A stretch of DNA of 64,000 bases, taken from Agromyces cerinus subsp. cerinus. GTDB taxonomy: Bacteria > Actinomycetota > Actinomycetes > Actinomycetales > Microbacteriaceae. The notes under the pieces were generated by a model. The model had not been told where the DNA came from. It saw only the letters and a program-made list of their open reading frames with translations, and searched no databases. How positions within the stretch are numbered: the stretch's first letter is position 1; every line of letters starts with the position of its first letter. This document shows positions 26,131 through 40,697 of this stretch, piece after piece. The stretch lies in NCBI RefSeq assembly GCF_900142065.1, contig NZ_FSRJ01000001.1:558001-622000 (forward strand), given 5' to 3'. Position numbers and translations under genes: made by a program.

Positions 26131-28220
26131 CAGGCAGCGCTCTCTGCGCGGAACAGGCGCATCGATTGGGCGCCGACGGTGATGGGGGAGCCGGGGGCGA
26201 GCGGGGCTGCAGACGAAGCGAGCGATGCCGCCGACGGCGCCTCATCGGCCGAATCCCACAGCAGGGTGTACCCGCTCACCTCCTCGTGCGTCGGCAGCAC
26301 GATCTCGGCGTCGGACTCGTGCGCGTGCACGACGAGGAGGATGCGGTTCGGCGCCTCGGTCTCGGGCGTCGAGGCGGCGAGGAACTGCAGGGTGCGCTCC
26401 GCGGGGGAGTTCCAGTCGTCGATGCCCATGGTCTCGCCCTCGGCGTTGAACCAGTCCATCTGCGAGGCACTCGGCACGGTCTCGCCGAGGCGTCCGAAGC
26501 GCATGGGGCGCAGCGCGGGGTTCTCGGCCCGCAGCCGCATCAGGTGCCGCGCGGTCTCGAGCAGGGCGGGTGCGAACCGGGGTCGGTCTGCCGCCTCCCA
26601 CGCCAGCCACGTGAGCGGCGAGTCGTGGCAGTACGCGTTGTTGTTGCCGCGCTGGCTGCGGCCGAACTCGTCGCCCGCGGTGATCATCGGCACGCCCGCC
26701 GACAGCAGCAGCGTTCCGAGCAGGTTCCGGATGCTCCGGCGCCGCGCAGCCCGCACGACCGGGTCGGCCGCCTCGCCCTCGACGCCGTGGTTGTACGAGT
26801 TGTTGGAGTCGGTGCCGTCGCGGTTCTGCTCGCCGTTGCCCAGGTTGTGCTTGACGTCGTAGGCGGTGAGGTCGGCGAGGGTGAAGCCGTCGTGCGCCGT
26901 CACGAAGTTGAGGCTCGCGAGCGGCCCGCGCTCGCCGGAGAAGGTGTTCGACGAGCCCGCGAGGCGCGTGGCGAACCGGCCGATGCCGCTGCCGGCCGAG
27001 CCGGTCTCGCGCTCGCGGCGCAGGTCGCCGAGCCAGAAGTCGCGCATGCGGTCGCGGTAGCGGTCGTTCCACTCGCTGAAGCCGTTCGGGAAGTTGCCGG
27101 TCTGCCAGCCGCCAGGCCCCACGTCCCACGGCTCGGCGATGAGCTTCGACGCGCCGATCACCGGGTCGTCGAGCATGGCGCGCAGCAGCGGATGCTCCGG
27201 CGTGAACGTCTCGCGCTCGTCGCGGCCGAGCGTGGCGGCGAGGTCGAGGCGGAACCCGTCGACCTGCAGCTCGTCGGCGAAGTAGCGCATTGAGTCGAGC
27301 ACGAGCCGCTGCGGCGCCTCGCCGGTGAAGTCGAGGCTGTTGCCGCATCCCGTGGTGTCGACGTAGCGGCCGTGCGCGTCGTGCCGGTAGTACGAAGCGT
27401 TGTCGATGCCGCGGAACGAGGAGGTCGGTCCCTCACGGCCCTCCTCGGCGGTGTGGTTGTAGACGACGTCGAGCACGACCTCGAGTCCGGCCTCGTGCAG
27501 CCGCCGCACCATGCCCGCGAACTCGCGCCGAACGGCGACGGCGCCCTCGGCGCGGGCGGCGGCGCTCGCGTACGGTGCGTGCGCGGCGAAGAACGCGAGC
27601 GTGTTGTAGCCCCAGTAGTTGACCTTGCCCTGGCGCACGAGGCGATCTTCCGACACGAAGGCGTGCACCGGCAGCAGCTCGACGGTCGTGATGCCGAGGT
27701 TCACGAGGTACTCGAGCGACGCGTCGTGCGCGAGGCCGGCGTAGGTGCCGCGCAGGTGTTCGGGTACGGCGGGGTTCAGCTTCGAGAAGCCGCGCACGTG
27801 CGCCTCGTAGACCACGGTGCGGTCGAGCGGCACACGGGGCTTCGCCGAGTCGCCCCATTCGAACCCCGTCTCGGTGAGCGGCTCGAGGGCGACGCCGCGC
27901 CACGATCCGTCGTCGGCGCGGGCGAGGCCGCGGGCGTACGGGTCGAGCAGGGTGTGCACCGGGTTGAACGCGTGCTCGACCCCCGCTGGACCGTCGACCC
28001 GCAAGCCGTAGTGGGCGCCGGGCCGCAGTTCGGCCGACTCGCCCTGCCACACGCCGTGCTCATCACGCGTGAGCGGAGTGCGGGCGATCGCCCAGTCGAG
28101 GTCGTCGGCGTCGAACACCACGAGGTCGACGGATGTCGCGTGCTGCGACCAGACCCTCGCGACCCCGCCGTCGGTGCCCGCGCGAACACCGAGGCCGTGC
28201 AGGGGATCGCGCTCAGGCAT
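26130..28220 (-). CDS. glgX: Glycogen debranching enzyme
   Basis: This 696-residue GH13_11 isoamylase-type enzyme cleaves alpha-1,6 branches of phosphorylase-trimmed glycogen. It has an N-terminal CBM48-like domain, YEAHVRGFS, VLDVVYNHT, the nucleophile region GFRLDLAATLG, the acid Glu in LIAEPWD and VTAHDGFTLADL. The C-terminal beta domain is complete. The start at 28220 (MPERDPLHGLG) has a TACTGT -10 box 7 nt upstream on the minus strand; a longer frame to 28298 has no support. Confidence 0.97.
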   Translation of the reverse strand: MPERDPLHGLGVRAGTDGGVARVWSQHATSVDLVVFDADDLDWAIARTPLTRDEHGVWQGESAELRPGAHYGLRVDGPAGVEHAFNPVHTLLDPYARGLARADDGSWRGVALEPLTETGFEWGDSAKPRVPLDRTVVYEAHVRGFSKLNPAVPEHLRGTYAGLAHDASLEYLVNLGITTVELLPVHAFVSEDRLVRQGKVNYWGYNTLAFFAAHAPYASAAARAEGAVAVRREFAGMVRRLHEAGLEVVLDVVYNHTAEEGREGPTSSFRGIDNASYYRHDAHGRYVDTTGCGNSLDFTGEAPQRLVLDSMRYFADELQVDGFRLDLAATLGRDERETFTPEHPLLRAMLDDPVIGASKLIAEPWDVGPGGWQTGNFPNGFSEWNDRYRDRMRDFWLGDLRRERETGSAGSGIGRFATRLAGSSNTFSGERGPLASLNFVTAHDGFTLADLTAYDVKHNLGNGEQNRDGTDSNNSYNHGVEGEAADPVVRAARRRSIRNLLGTLLLSAGVPMITAGDEFGRSQRGNNNAYCHDSPLTWLAWEAADRPRFAPALLETARHLMRLRAENPALRPMRFGRLGETVPSASQMDWFNAEGETMGIDDWNSPAERTLQFLAASTPETEAPNRILLVVHAHESDAEIVLPTHEEVSGYTLLWDSADEAPSAASLASSAAPLAPGSPITVGAQSMRLFRAESAA

Positions 28221-28227
28221 GCGATCT

Positions 28228-28233
28228 ACAGTA
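28228..28233 (-). promoter_or_regulatory. -10 box of near-leaderless glgX mRNA
   Basis: On the minus strand TACTGT ends 7 nt before the ATG at 28220. Confidence 0.45.
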
Positions 28234-28315
28234 GTTCGTGGAGGCGAGACGCCTGCAAGCGCATGCACGCCCGTGTCGCGCTCACACCCGGACGACACTC
28301 GGAGGTCACATGGTC

Positions 28316-29566
28316 ATGGTCTACCTCGACCACGCCGCGACCACGCCGATGCTACCCGAGGCCATCGACGCGCTCACCGCCGCGCTCGCCGTGGTGGGCA
28401 ACCCCTCGTCGATCCACAGCGCCGGCCAGCAGGCCAAGCGCCTGCTCGAGGAGTCCCGCGAGCGCATCGCCGCGACCCTCGGCGCCGACGGCATCGAGAT
28501 CGTCTTCACGGGCAACGGCACCGAGGCCGTGAACCTCGCGATCAAGGGACTCTGGTGGCAACGGCGCACGGACGCCGGGGCCGCCGCCGGGTCGTCCACC
28601 GCGCGACGCCGCATCCTCATGCCGGCGGGGGAGCACCACGCCACGATCGACACCGTCGAGTGGCTCGTCGCCCACGAGGGCGCCGAGGTGGTCGAGCTGC
28701 CGCTCGACGAGGTCGGTCGGCTTCGCCTCGACGTGCTCGCCGACGAGCTCGACCGCGACGCGGCATCCGTCGCCCTCGTCACGATGCTCTGGGCCAACAA
28801 CGAGGTCGGCACGATCGAGCCCGTCGACGAGGTCGCGCGCCTGACCGCTCGCGCGGGCGTGCCGTTGCACGTCGACGCGGTCGCCGCCTACGGGCAGCTG
28901 CCGATCGACTTCCACGGCATCCGGCGCGCGACGGATGCCCCGCGCGGCGCCGGACTCGTCGCCCTCAGCGTCTCGGCGCACAAGATCGGCGGGCCGGCGG
29001 GCATCGGCGCGCTCGTGCTCGACCGTTCGGCGGCGGTCGAGCCGCTGATCCACGGCGGCGGGCAGCAGCGCAAGGTGCGGTCGGGCACGCAGGATGTCGC
29101 GGCGGCGGCATCCTTCGCGGCGGCCGCCGACATCGTGGCCGCCCGTCTCGACACCGACACCGCCCGCATGGCCGAGCTTCGCGACCGGCTGATCGCGGGC
29201 GTCGCCGATGCCGTGCCCGAGGCTCGCCTCTCGGGCGACGCGGGGCCCGGGGCATCCGTTCGCCTGCCCGGCAACGCCCACTTCTCGTTCCCCGGCTGCG
29301 AGGGCGACTCGCTGCTCTTCCTGCTCGACGCGGCCGGCGTCGCGGTCTCGACGGGGTCGGCCTGCCAGGCCGGAGTGCCCGAGCCCTCGCACGTGCTCAT
29401 GGCCATGGGGCGGTCGGAGGCCGACGCCCGCGGCGCGCTCCGCATCACGATCGGGCACTCGTCGACCGGCGCCGACGTCGACGCGTTCCTCGCGGCGCTG
29501 CCCGCGGCACACGCGCAGGCCGCCCGCGCCGGGCTCGCGGCCCGCGCCACCTCGTTCGACCGCTGA
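28316..29566 (+). CDS. Cysteine desulfurase
   Basis: This 416-residue class V PLP enzyme (IscS/NifS family) supplies persulfide sulfur. It opens with the classic [10 protein letters not shown], has the PLP lysine in [12 protein letters not shown], and the catalytic cysteine loop [17 protein letters not shown]. The next gene is mnmA, the tRNA 2-thiouridylase that uses this sulfur, so the pair probably works together. GGAGG at 28301-28305 suits the ATG at 28316 (10 nt) better than the one at 28310 (4 nt). Confidence 0.95.
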   Translation: MVYLDHAATTPMLPEAIDALTAALAVVGNPSSIHSAGQQAKRLLEESRERIAATLGADGIEIVFTGNGTEAVNLAIKGLWWQRRTDAGAAAGSSTARRRILMPAGEHHATIDTVEWLVAHEGAEVVELPLDEVGRLRLDVLADELDRDAASVALVTMLWANNEVGTIEPVDEVARLTARAGVPLHVDAVAAYGQLPIDFHGIRRATDAPRGAGLVALSVSAHKIGGPAGIGALVLDRSAAVEPLIHGGGQQRKVRSGTQDVAAAASFAAAADIVAARLDTDTARMAELRDRLIAGVADAVPEARLSGDAGPGASVRLPGNAHFSFPGCEGDSLLFLLDAAGVAVSTGSACQAGVPEPSHVLMAMGRSEADARGALRITIGHSSTGADVDAFLAALPAAHAQAARAGLAARATSFDR

Positions 29567-29612
29567 CGCGGCGCCCAGAGCGGCCACGGGGCATCCGCTC
29601 AGGCTGTCTGCC

Positions 29613-29618
29613 TACACT
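29613..29618 (+). promoter_or_regulatory. -10 box of leaderless mnmA mRNA
   Basis: TACACT ends 6 nt before the GTG at 29625. Confidence 0.5.
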
Positions 29619-29624
29619 GGTGGG

Positions 29625-30731
29625 GTGAAGGTTCTCGCAGCGATGAGCGGCGGCGTCGACAGCGCCGTGGCCGCTGCGCGCGCCGTCGAGGCCGGCCACG
29701 AGGTCGTCGGCGTGCATCTGGCGCTCAGTCGCAACGCCGGCACCCTGCGCACGGGCAGCCGCGGCTGCTGCACCATCGAAGACTCCATGGACGCCCAGCG
29801 CGCCGCCAACGTGCTCGGCATCCCGTACTACGTGTGGGACTTCTCCGAGCGCTTCAAGGCCGACGTCGTCGACGACTTCATCGCCGAGTACTCCGCCGGG
29901 CGCACCCCGAACCCCTGCATGCGCTGCAACGAGCGCATCAAGTTCGCCGCCCTGCTCGAGAAGGCGCTCGCGCTCGGCTTCGATGCCGTCGCCACCGGCC
30001 ACTACGCCAAGATCGTGACGGATGACGCGGGCAATCGCGAACTCCACCGCGCGAGCGCCGAGGCCAAAGACCAGAGCTATGTGCTCGGGGTGCTCACCGC
30101 CGAGCAGCTCGCGCACGCCTACTTCCCGCTCGGCGACACCCCGTCGAAGACGCTCGTGCGCGCCGAGGCCGCCGAGCGCGGACTCTCGGTCGCGCAGAAG
30201 CCCGACTCCTACGACATCTGCTTCATCCCCGACGGCGACACCCGGGGCTGGCTCGCCGACAAGGTCGGCACCGAGACGGGCGACATCGTCGACCGCACGG
30301 GCGCCGTCGTCGGCTCGCACGAGGGCGCGCACTCGTTCACGGTCGGCCAGCGCCGCGGCATGCGCCTCGGCACTCCGGCCGCAGACGGCAAGCCGCGCTT
30401 CGTGCTCGAGGTGCGCCCGAAGGAGAACACCGTGGTCGTCGGCCCGAAGGAGGCGCTCGCGATCGGCGTCATCGCCGGATCGCGTTTCTCGTGGGCCGGG
30501 CTCGCGCCCGAGCAGCCCGAGACGGCGTTCGACTGCGAGGTGCAGATCCGCGCCCACGCCGACCCCGTGCCGGCGGTCGCGCAGCTCGTCGACGGCGAGC
30601 TCGTCGTCACGCCGGAGCATCCGCTCGACGGCGTCGCGCCCGGCCAGACCGCCGTCATCTACGTCGGTACCCGCGTGCTCGGCCAGTTCACGATCGACCG
30701 CACGGTCAGCGCGGTGCCGGTCGACGCCTAG
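29625..30731 (+). CDS. mnmA: tRNA-specific 2-thiouridylase
   Basis: This 368-residue PP-loop ATPase thiolates U34 of tRNAs for Glu, Gln and Lys. The PP-loop [13 protein letters not shown] is at residues 4-16. The [12 protein letters not shown] cysteine region follows, then the second catalytic cysteine in [15 protein letters not shown], and a C-terminal beta-barrel. The GTG at 29625 is fixed by a -10 box 6 nt upstream. It lies 58 nt after the cysteine desulfurase, its likely sulfur donor. Confidence 0.97.
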   Translation: MKVLAAMSGGVDSAVAAARAVEAGHEVVGVHLALSRNAGTLRTGSRGCCTIEDSMDAQRAANVLGIPYYVWDFSERFKADVVDDFIAEYSAGRTPNPCMRCNERIKFAALLEKALALGFDAVATGHYAKIVTDDAGNRELHRASAEAKDQSYVLGVLTAEQLAHAYFPLGDTPSKTLVRAEAAERGLSVAQKPDSYDICFIPDGDTRGWLADKVGTETGDIVDRTGAVVGSHEGAHSFTVGQRRGMRLGTPAADGKPRFVLEVRPKENTVVVGPKEALAIGVIAGSRFSWAGLAPEQPETAFDCEVQIRAHADPVPAVAQLVDGELVVTPEHPLDGVAPGQTAVIYVGTRVLGQFTIDRTVSAVPVDA

Positions 30732-30818
30732 TCACGCGGAGGCTCGCCGCAACGACGCGCATCGCGTAGATTCGCGCTGGCGCTACCCCCGGCGCCGCGT
30801 GAGTGACGAGGAGTCGTT

Positions 30819-33964
<3,146 letters not shown>

Positions 33965-33984
33965 TCGAGTCATCGAGGGGGAGC

Positions 33985-35757
33985 ATGTCGACACCGGCAG
34001 ACGACACGGCAGCATCGAACGACAGCTCGTCGAGCGAGTCCCCGCGGGGCCCATCGCGACGAGAATTCCTCCGGGTCGGCGGTGCAGCGGCAGCCGGGGT
34101 CGTCGTCGGCGGTGCCTCGGGCGCGGCAGTCGGGGTGGCGCTGGCCGGAGGCTCACCCGGCGAGACCGCTCCGTCGCCGAGTGCCACAGCCGGCGGCGGC
34201 GGTTCGCCGATCGAGCACCTCGTCGTGCTGATGGGCGAGAACCGATCGTTCGACAACCTCCTGGGTCGGCTGTACTCGACGGCGTCGTTGCCTCCCGGAG
34301 CGCGATTCGAGGGTCTTGATTTCGGCGAGCACGAGAACGTCGCGGCCGATGGCAGCGCGATCGCCGCGCACGTCTACTCCGGCGCCACCGACAAGATCAT
34401 GGAGCGGCCCGACCCAGATCCCGGCGAAGAGTATCCGCACGTGAACACGCAGTTGTTCGGCACGATCGACCCGCCGCACAACGAGGGTCGCGAGCCCCCG
34501 CACATGACCGCGCCCTTCAACGCGCCGCGCGACGCCTCGAGGCCCGACATGTCGGGCTTCGTGCGCGACTACGAATCGAAGCTCACCGCACTCCGCCATG
34601 GGAAGGCACCCGATCCCGAAGAGGTGCGCCAGATCATGGGCGGGTTCGACTCCACCATGCTGCCGGTGCTGTCGACGCTGGCGCGCGAGTTCGCCGTCTT
34701 CGACCATTGGCATTGCGCGGTGCCATCGCAGACGTTCTGCAACCGATCGTTCTTCCACGCCTCGACCTCGCACGGCTTCGTCACGAACGTGCTCGACGGC
34801 GGCTACGAGAAGTGGCTCAACGCTCATGCGGCACCCACGGTCTTCAACCGTCTCGAAGAGCAGGGCTTGAGCTGGCGCGTCTACTTCGACCAGCGACAGC
34901 TGATCTCGTTCACCGGGTTCCTGCACGCGCCGGTGCTCGAGAAGTACTGGCGCACCGACCACTTCGCGACGATGGAGGACTTCGAGCACGACGCTGCGGC
35001 CGGCACCCTGCCCGCCTATGCGTTCATCGAGCCGCGGATGGTCTACGACCACAACGATTTCCACCCGCCGTTCGGCAAGTTCCGCGAGAGCGACTTCGAC
35101 GACGAAGCGGTCATCGACAGCGCGGTCTCCGACGTCAGGGCCGGCGACGCCCTGGTCAGCCGGGTCTATCAGGCCGTGCGAGGCGGAGCGTCGGAGTCCG
35201 GCTCCAACGCCCTGAACACGATGCTCCTCGTCACCTTCGACGAGCACGGCGGCACCTACGATCACGTGCCCCCGCCCCCGGCGACGCCCCCGACCGATGC
35301 GGGCGCCGGCGAGATGGGGTTCACGTTCGACCGCCTCGGCGTGCGCGTGCCGGCGATCGCGATCTCGGCGTACACCCGGTCCGGAACCGTCATCAACGAC
35401 GAGTTCCACCACGCCGCCGTCATCGCCACGCTGTCGAAGAAGTACGGTCTCGACCCGCTGACCGATCGGGACGAGCGCGCCCGCGACCTCGCGGACGCCC
35501 TGAATCTCGCGGTGCCGCGACATCCGTCGACCTGGCCGTCTCCGACACCGCAGTACGTGCCGCCGAACGACGAGGAACACCCGCCCAGCGATGCGGATCG
35601 CACGTCGACGCGGCCGCTGAGCCCGCCCGCCCAGGGCCTGCTGGGCCTGCTGCTGGCGAAGTACGGCGAGCCGGGGGAGAAGCAGCCCGAGACCTATGCC
35701 GAGGCGTACGAGCTCCTGCACAAGTACGGCGACGGGCTGTTCGGCGCGCCCCGATAG
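33985..35757 (+). CDS. Tat-exported phospholipase C-like phosphoesterase
   Basis: This 590-residue protein carries a twin-arginine signal (SRREFLRVGGAAAAG, residues ~24-38) and a phosphoesterase family (PF04185) domain opening with HLVVLMGENRSFDNLLG. MVYDHNDFHPP and VTFDEHGGTYDHVPPP are further signature blocks, the Glu/His/Asp set of non-haemolytic phospholipase C and acid phosphatases. It probably acts outside the membrane on phosphate esters or phospholipids. ATG 33985 follows AGGGGGAG and lies 20 nt after ligA. Confidence 0.93.
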   Translation: MSTPADDTAASNDSSSSESPRGPSRREFLRVGGAAAAGVVVGGASGAAVGVALAGGSPGETAPSPSATAGGGGSPIEHLVVLMGENRSFDNLLGRLYSTASLPPGARFEGLDFGEHENVAADGSAIAAHVYSGATDKIMERPDPDPGEEYPHVNTQLFGTIDPPHNEGREPPHMTAPFNAPRDASRPDMSGFVRDYESKLTALRHGKAPDPEEVRQIMGGFDSTMLPVLSTLAREFAVFDHWHCAVPSQTFCNRSFFHASTSHGFVTNVLDGGYEKWLNAHAAPTVFNRLEEQGLSWRVYFDQRQLISFTGFLHAPVLEKYWRTDHFATMEDFEHDAAAGTLPAYAFIEPRMVYDHNDFHPPFGKFRESDFDDEAVIDSAVSDVRAGDALVSRVYQAVRGGASESGSNALNTMLLVTFDEHGGTYDHVPPPPATPPTDAGAGEMGFTFDRLGVRVPAIAISAYTRSGTVINDEFHHAAVIATLSKKYGLDPLTDRDERARDLADALNLAVPRHPSTWPSPTPQYVPPNDEEHPPSDADRTSTRPLSPPAQGLLGLLLAKYGEPGEKQPETYAEAYELLHKYGDGLFGAPR

Positions 35758-35793
35758 AATCGATGCATCCCCATCCCGAGACGACGGAGCAGC

Positions 35794-36096
35794 ATGTCCG
35801 AAATCACTGCGGAGCAGGTCGCGCATCTCGCGAACCTCGCCCGCATCGCGCTCACCGATGAAGAGATCGAGCACCTCACCACGGAGCTCGGCCAGATCAT
35901 GCACGCGGTCGAGCAGGTGAGCGAGGTCGCCACGCCCGACGTGCCGCCGACGAGCCACCCGATCCCGATGCAGAACGTGTTCCGCGACGACGTCGTCGGC
36001 ACGACGGTGCTCACCGCAGACGAAGCGCTCGCGGGCGCCCCCGAGTCCGATGACTCGCGATTCAAGGTGTCGGCCATCCTGGGAGAAGAGCAGTGA
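35794..36096 (+). CDS. gatC: Asp-tRNA(Asn)/Glu-tRNA(Gln) amidotransferase subunit C
   Basis: This 100-residue subunit stabilises the GatA-GatB complex. It has the family N terminus [19 protein letters not shown], the [10 protein letters not shown] helix and a C-terminal FRDDVV belt. A TAGAAT hexamer at 35755-35760 would give a ~28-nt leader with a GGAG site. It opens the gatCAB operon, overlapping gatA by 4 nt. Confidence 0.97.
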   Translation: MSEITAEQVAHLANLARIALTDEEIEHLTTELGQIMHAVEQVSEVATPDVPPTSHPIPMQNVFRDDVVGTTVLTADEALAGAPESDDSRFKVSAILGEEQ

Positions 36097-37628
36097 GCGA
36101 CGAACTGATCCGCCTGTCCGCTGCCGCACTCGGCGCGAAGCTCGCCGCCGGCGAGGTCTCCTCCGTCGAGGCGACCCGTGCGCACCTCGACCGCATCGCG
36201 GCCGTCGACGGCGCCGTGCACGCCTTCCTCCACGTCGAGGGCGAGCGCGCCATCGAGACCGCGGCCGAGATCGACCGGCAGCGCGCTGCCGGCGCACCCC
36301 TCGGCCCGCTCGCGGGCGTGCCCATCGCGATCAAGGACGTGCTGGTCACCAAGGGCATGCCCTCGACCTCGGGTTCGCGCATCCTCGAGGGCTGGATCCC
36401 GCCCTACGACGCGACGCCGGTCACGAAGGTGCGCGAAGCGGGCATGATCCCGCTCGGCAAGACCAACATGGACGAGTTCGCCATGGGCTCGTCGACCGAG
36501 CACTCCGCTTACGGCCCGACCCACAACCCGTGGGACCTCGACCGCATCCCCGGCGGCTCCGGCGGCGGCTCCGCGGCATCCGTCGCTGCCTTCGAAGCGC
36601 CCCTCGCGCTCGGCTCCGACACCGGCGGCTCCATTCGCCAGCCGGCGCACGTCACCGGCACCGTCGGCGTGAAGCCGACGTACGGCGCGGTCAGCCGCTA
36701 CGGCTCGATCGCCCTGGCCTCGTCCCTCGACCAGATCGGCCCCGTCACGCGCAACGTGCTCGACGCGGCGCTGCTCCACGATGTGATCGCCGGGCACGAC
36801 CCGCTCGACTCCACGTCGATCCCCGAGGCGTGGCCCTCGATGGCCGAAGCCGTGCGTCGAGCGGATGTCTCGGGCCTCCGCATCGGCGTCATCAAGGAAC
36901 TCGACAGCGACGGCTTCCAGGCCGGCGTGCGCCAGCGCTTCCACGAGTCGCTCGAGCTGCTCGAGAAGAACGGCGCCGAGATCGTAGAGATCTCCGCACC
37001 GCACTTCGAGTACGCGATCGCCGCGTACTACCTGATCCTCCCCGCCGAGGCGTCGTCGAACCTCGCGAAGTTCGACTCGGTGCGCTTCGGCCTCCGGGTC
37101 ACCCCCGAGGGCGGCGGCACGGTCGAGCAGGTCATGTCGGCCACGCGCGAGGCGGGCTTCGGCCCCGAGGTGAAGCGCCGCATCATCCTCGGCACCTACG
37201 CGCTCTCGGCCGGCTACTACGACGCGTACTACGGCTCGGCGCAGAAGGTGCGCACGCTCGTGCAGCGCGACTTCGACGCGGCCTTCGCCAATGTCGACGT
37301 GCTCGCCTCGCCGACCGCGCCGACGACCGCGTTCAAGTTCGGCGAGAAGCTCGCCGACCCCGTGTCGATGTACCTCAACGACATCGCGACGATCCCCGCG
37401 AACCTCGCCGGCGTGCCCGGCATCTCGCTGCCGTCGGGCCTCGCCCCCGAAGACGGCCTGCCCGTCGGCATCCAGTTCCTGGCGCCGGCTCGTGAAGATG
37501 CACGTCTCTACAACGTCGGCGCCGCGCTCGAGCAGCTGCTCGAAGCGCAGTGGGGCGGCCCGCTCCTCGCGCAGGCTCCCGACCTCTCCACCCATGAGCT
37601 CACCGCGACCGAGGAAGGCGCACTCTGA
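36093..37628 (+). CDS. gatA: Asp-tRNA(Asn)/Glu-tRNA(Gln) amidotransferase subunit A
   Basis: This 511-residue amidase-signature protein releases ammonia from glutamine. The Lys-Ser-Ser triad region is visible: PIAIKDVLV, the glycine/serine core [10 protein letters not shown] and [12 protein letters not shown]. The GTG start overlaps gatC, and the stop overlaps the gatB ATG by 1 nt (TGATG), so the subunits are translationally coupled. Confidence 0.98.
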   Translation: MSDELIRLSAAALGAKLAAGEVSSVEATRAHLDRIAAVDGAVHAFLHVEGERAIETAAEIDRQRAAGAPLGPLAGVPIAIKDVLVTKGMPSTSGSRILEGWIPPYDATPVTKVREAGMIPLGKTNMDEFAMGSSTEHSAYGPTHNPWDLDRIPGGSGGGSAASVAAFEAPLALGSDTGGSIRQPAHVTGTVGVKPTYGAVSRYGSIALASSLDQIGPVTRNVLDAALLHDVIAGHDPLDSTSIPEAWPSMAEAVRRADVSGLRIGVIKELDSDGFQAGVRQRFHESLELLEKNGAEIVEISAPHFEYAIAAYYLILPAEASSNLAKFDSVRFGLRVTPEGGGTVEQVMSATREAGFGPEVKRRIILGTYALSAGYYDAYYGSAQKVRTLVQRDFDAAFANVDVLASPTAPTTAFKFGEKLADPVSMYLNDIATIPANLAGVPGISLPSGLAPEDGLPVGIQFLAPAREDARLYNVGAALEQLLEAQWGGPLLAQAPDLSTHELTATEEGAL

Positions 37629-39142
37629 TGGCCCGCGCTGAACTGATGGACTTCGACAAGGCCCTCGAGCTCTTCGAGCCGGTCATCGGCCTCGAGGTGC
37701 ACGTCGAGCTGAACACCACGACGAAGATGTTCTCGTCGGCTCCGAACCCGGCGAACTCGCAGTTCCACGGCGCAGAGCCGAACACGCTCATCACGCCCGT
37801 GTGCCTCGGCCTGCCGGGTTCGCTGCCGGTCGTGAACGGCGACGCGGTGAAGTACTCGATCAGCCTCGGCCTCGCGCTCGGCTGCGAGATCGCGCCGTCG
37901 AGCCGGTTCGCCCGCAAGAACTACTTCTACCCCGACCTCGCGAAGAACTACCAGATCTCGCAGTACGACGAGCCGATCGCCTTCGACGGCGAGGTGGAGG
38001 TCGAGCTCGAGAACGGCCGGGTCTTCACGGTGCCGATCGAGCGTGCGCACATGGAAGAAGACGCGGGCAAGCTCACGCACGTGGGCGGCTCGACCGGCCG
38101 AATCCAGGGCGCCGAGTACTCGCTCGTCGACTACAACCGCGCCGGCGTTCCGCTCGTCGAGATCGTCACGCGGCCGATCTTCGGCGGCGAGGCCGACACC
38201 CCGGCGCTCGCGAAGGCCTATGTCGCCACGATCCGCGACATCGTGCTCTCGCTCGGCATCTCCGAGGCGCGCATGGAGCGCGGCAACCTCCGCTGCGACG
38301 CGAATGTGTCGCTGCGCCCCCGCGGCCAGGAGAAGCTCGGCACGCGCACCGAGACGAAGAACGTCAACTCGATGCGATCGGTCGAGCGCGCCGTGCGCTA
38401 CGAGATCCAGCGTCAGGCGGCGATCCTCGCCGGCGGCGGCACGATCACCCAAGAGACGCGCCACTGGCACGAAGACACGGGTGCGACGAGCGCCGGCCGT
38501 CCGAAGTCCGACGCCGACGACTACCGCTACTTCCCCGAGCCCGACCTGCTGCCCGTCGTGCCCTCGAAGGAGCTCGTCGACGAGCTGCGCGCCGCGCTGC
38601 CCGAGCCGCCGGCCGTGCGCCGTCGCCGGCTGAAGTCCGATTGGGGCTTCACCGACCTCGAGTTCCAGGATGTCGCGAACTCGGGGCTCCTCATCGAGCT
38701 CGAGGCGACCGTGAAGGCCGGTGCGACGCCCGCGGCCGCCCGCAAGTGGTGGACCGGCGAGATCGCCCGTCTCGCGAACGCCTCCGACGTCGACGCATCG
38801 GACCTCGTCTCTCCCGAGCACGTCGCCGAACTGGCTCAGCTCGTCGACTCGGGCACGCTCACCGACCGCCTGGCCCGCCAGGTGCTCGAAGGCGTCATCG
38901 CAGGTGAGGGTTCACCGCAGCAGGTCGTCGACGCCCGCGGTCTCGCGGTCGTCTCCGACGACGGCGCCCTGATCGCCGCGATCGACGAGGCGCTCGCCTC
39001 GCAGCCCGACGTGCTCGCGAAGATCCGCGACGGCAAGGTGCAGGCTGCCGGCGCCGTCATCGGCGCGGTGATGAAGGCGATGCAGGGCAAGGCCGACGCT
39101 GCTCGCGTGCGCGAGCTCGTGCTGGAGCGTGCTCAGGCCTGA
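37628..39142 (+). CDS. gatB: Asp-tRNA(Asn)/Glu-tRNA(Gln) amidotransferase subunit B
   Basis: This 504-residue subunit binds misacylated tRNA and transfers ammonia to the charged amino acid. It has [16 protein letters not shown] and the [12 protein letters not shown] block near the N terminus, the [14 protein letters not shown] and [11 protein letters not shown] blocks, and a C-terminal YqeY-like helical tail. It ends the operon and overlaps the convergent acyltransferase gene by 10 nt. Confidence 0.98.
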   Translation: MARAELMDFDKALELFEPVIGLEVHVELNTTTKMFSSAPNPANSQFHGAEPNTLITPVCLGLPGSLPVVNGDAVKYSISLGLALGCEIAPSSRFARKNYFYPDLAKNYQISQYDEPIAFDGEVEVELENGRVFTVPIERAHMEEDAGKLTHVGGSTGRIQGAEYSLVDYNRAGVPLVEIVTRPIFGGEADTPALAKAYVATIRDIVLSLGISEARMERGNLRCDANVSLRPRGQEKLGTRTETKNVNSMRSVERAVRYEIQRQAAILAGGGTITQETRHWHEDTGATSAGRPKSDADDYRYFPEPDLLPVVPSKELVDELRAALPEPPAVRRRRLKSDWGFTDLEFQDVANSGLLIELEATVKAGATPAAARKWWTGEIARLANASDVDASDLVSPEHVAELAQLVDSGTLTDRLARQVLEGVIAGEGSPQQVVDARGLAVVSDDGALIAAIDEALASQPDVLAKIRDGKVQAAGAVIGAVMKAMQGKADAARVRELVLERAQA

Positions 39143-40512
39143 TCAGGCACGGTCGCATCGCTCGACTCCGGCTCGTTCACTCGAGCGAGCGAGCGATGCG
39201 GCCGCACTGATCGCTCGAGGGCGATGGGGGTCGGACCGCGTCCGTGCAGACGCGCGGGCAGCGGGCGCAGGAGGAGTACAGCCGCCGCGAGCAGGATCGC
39301 GCTCGACGCGGCGACGACGAAGTCGAGACCGAAGACGATCACGGCGAACGGCGGCACGACCATGCACGCGGCAGCGACTCCGGTCGACCAGTCGGACGCG
39401 TGGTACCCGTAGCTCGGCAACGGGCGTTCCAATCGGCCGAACAGCATCGAGATCCCGGCGAGCACCCCGGCCATGACGAGGAAGATCAGCGGCCGGGTCA
39501 GCCACCACCCGACGGAGCCGGCCGACGGCGCCGGCAGCGGCGTGAGCAGCAGCAGGCCGATCACGAGTGCGAGCACCGGCAAGTGCCACAAGTAGATCGT
39601 CATCAGGCGGGATCCGATCGTCGCGACGGCCGCACGTACCGCCCGCACGGTCATCAGGCGTGCGAGCGCCGGATGCACGAGCACGAGCAGGCAGGTCTGT
39701 CCGACGGCGAGCGCGACGATTGCGAAGGTCGGCGGGTTGAGATTGTCGAGCATGTTTCCCGGGTATCCGACGGCGACCAGCCCGACGAGCAGGAGGTAGG
39801 CACTGCCGCCGATCGCCGCGACGGTTGCCTTCGACCTGGCCCGGAACCAACCGTCTGCCATCCAGAAACCCAGCTGCTGCACGAACAGCCAGACGAACGT
39901 CATGTTCAGGAGCCCGAGTGCTTCGATGCCGGTCGCGAAGCGCAGCAGGTCGAACGTCAGCGCGCCGGCTGCCAGCGTCGAAAGCGTCCGCCAGGGCGCC
40001 ATGGAGTGCAACGTCGCGAGCCCGGGAAGGTAGGCCTGCGCGAAGGCATACGCCGCGAGGAACCAGAGCGGCGACGAGATTCCCATGCCGATGAGCCGGA
40101 TCGCAACGGGATCGACCCCGGTGAGGTGCATCACGAGGATGGCGAGGGCGAGTGCCGCGAACAGAGCGATCGACGGGCGCGCGAGCCTGAGGATTCGCGA
40201 GCGGATGAAGTCGGCCGCCCTTCCGCCGGACGCCTCGAGGCGCCGCCAGGCGCCGATGCCGGCGAATCCGCCGACCACGAAGAACAGCGGCATGACCTGT
40301 GCGACCCACGTGACCGGGCTGATCCAGTTCGTCTCGAGGAGTGTGCGCTCGACCACCAGCCCGCGACCGGGAATGACTGTCGCGCCGATCATCAGCATGT
40401 GGCCCACGACCACGAGGGCGACGCACAGCACGCGCACGAGATCGATGACCGGATCACGCGCGGTTGCACCGGGCACGAACCCGGTGGGATGCGGTGCGCT
40501 CGATTCGCTCAC
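39133..40512 (-). CDS. Acyltransferase 3 family membrane protein
   Basis: This 459-residue integral membrane protein has about ten hydrophobic segments. It begins with the family pattern [17 protein letters not shown], which carries the conserved His, followed by [12 protein letters not shown]. Such proteins acylate extracytoplasmic sugars or lipids; the substrate is unknown. The GTG at 40512 lies 8 nt after a GGAGGGG ribosome site. Confidence 0.92.
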   Translation of the reverse strand: MSESSAPHPTGFVPGATARDPVIDLVRVLCVALVVVGHMLMIGATVIPGRGLVVERTLLETNWISPVTWVAQVMPLFFVVGGFAGIGAWRRLEASGGRAADFIRSRILRLARPSIALFAALALAILVMHLTGVDPVAIRLIGMGISSPLWFLAAYAFAQAYLPGLATLHSMAPWRTLSTLAAGALTFDLLRFATGIEALGLLNMTFVWLFVQQLGFWMADGWFRARSKATVAAIGGSAYLLLVGLVAVGYPGNMLDNLNPPTFAIVALAVGQTCLLVLVHPALARLMTVRAVRAAVATIGSRLMTIYLWHLPVLALVIGLLLLTPLPAPSAGSVGWWLTRPLIFLVMAGVLAGISMLFGRLERPLPSYGYHASDWSTGVAAACMVVPPFAVIVFGLDFVVAASSAILLAAAVLLLRPLPARLHGRGPTPIALERSVRPHRSLARVNEPESSDATVPDQA

Positions 40513-40697
40513 GGCCCCTCCGACTACTCCGTCCGGCCCTATGGCAATTCTGGCACGTTCACGGCCCAGCGACCCCGATGACGCGGCCGACGTGATGGCG
40601 AGGGGCGCGCACCCGATTCGACGTGCACCCCATTCACAGCACGCTCAATGCTGACGGCCATAGATTGGTCGTCCCCTGAACGATTGACGAGGACAAC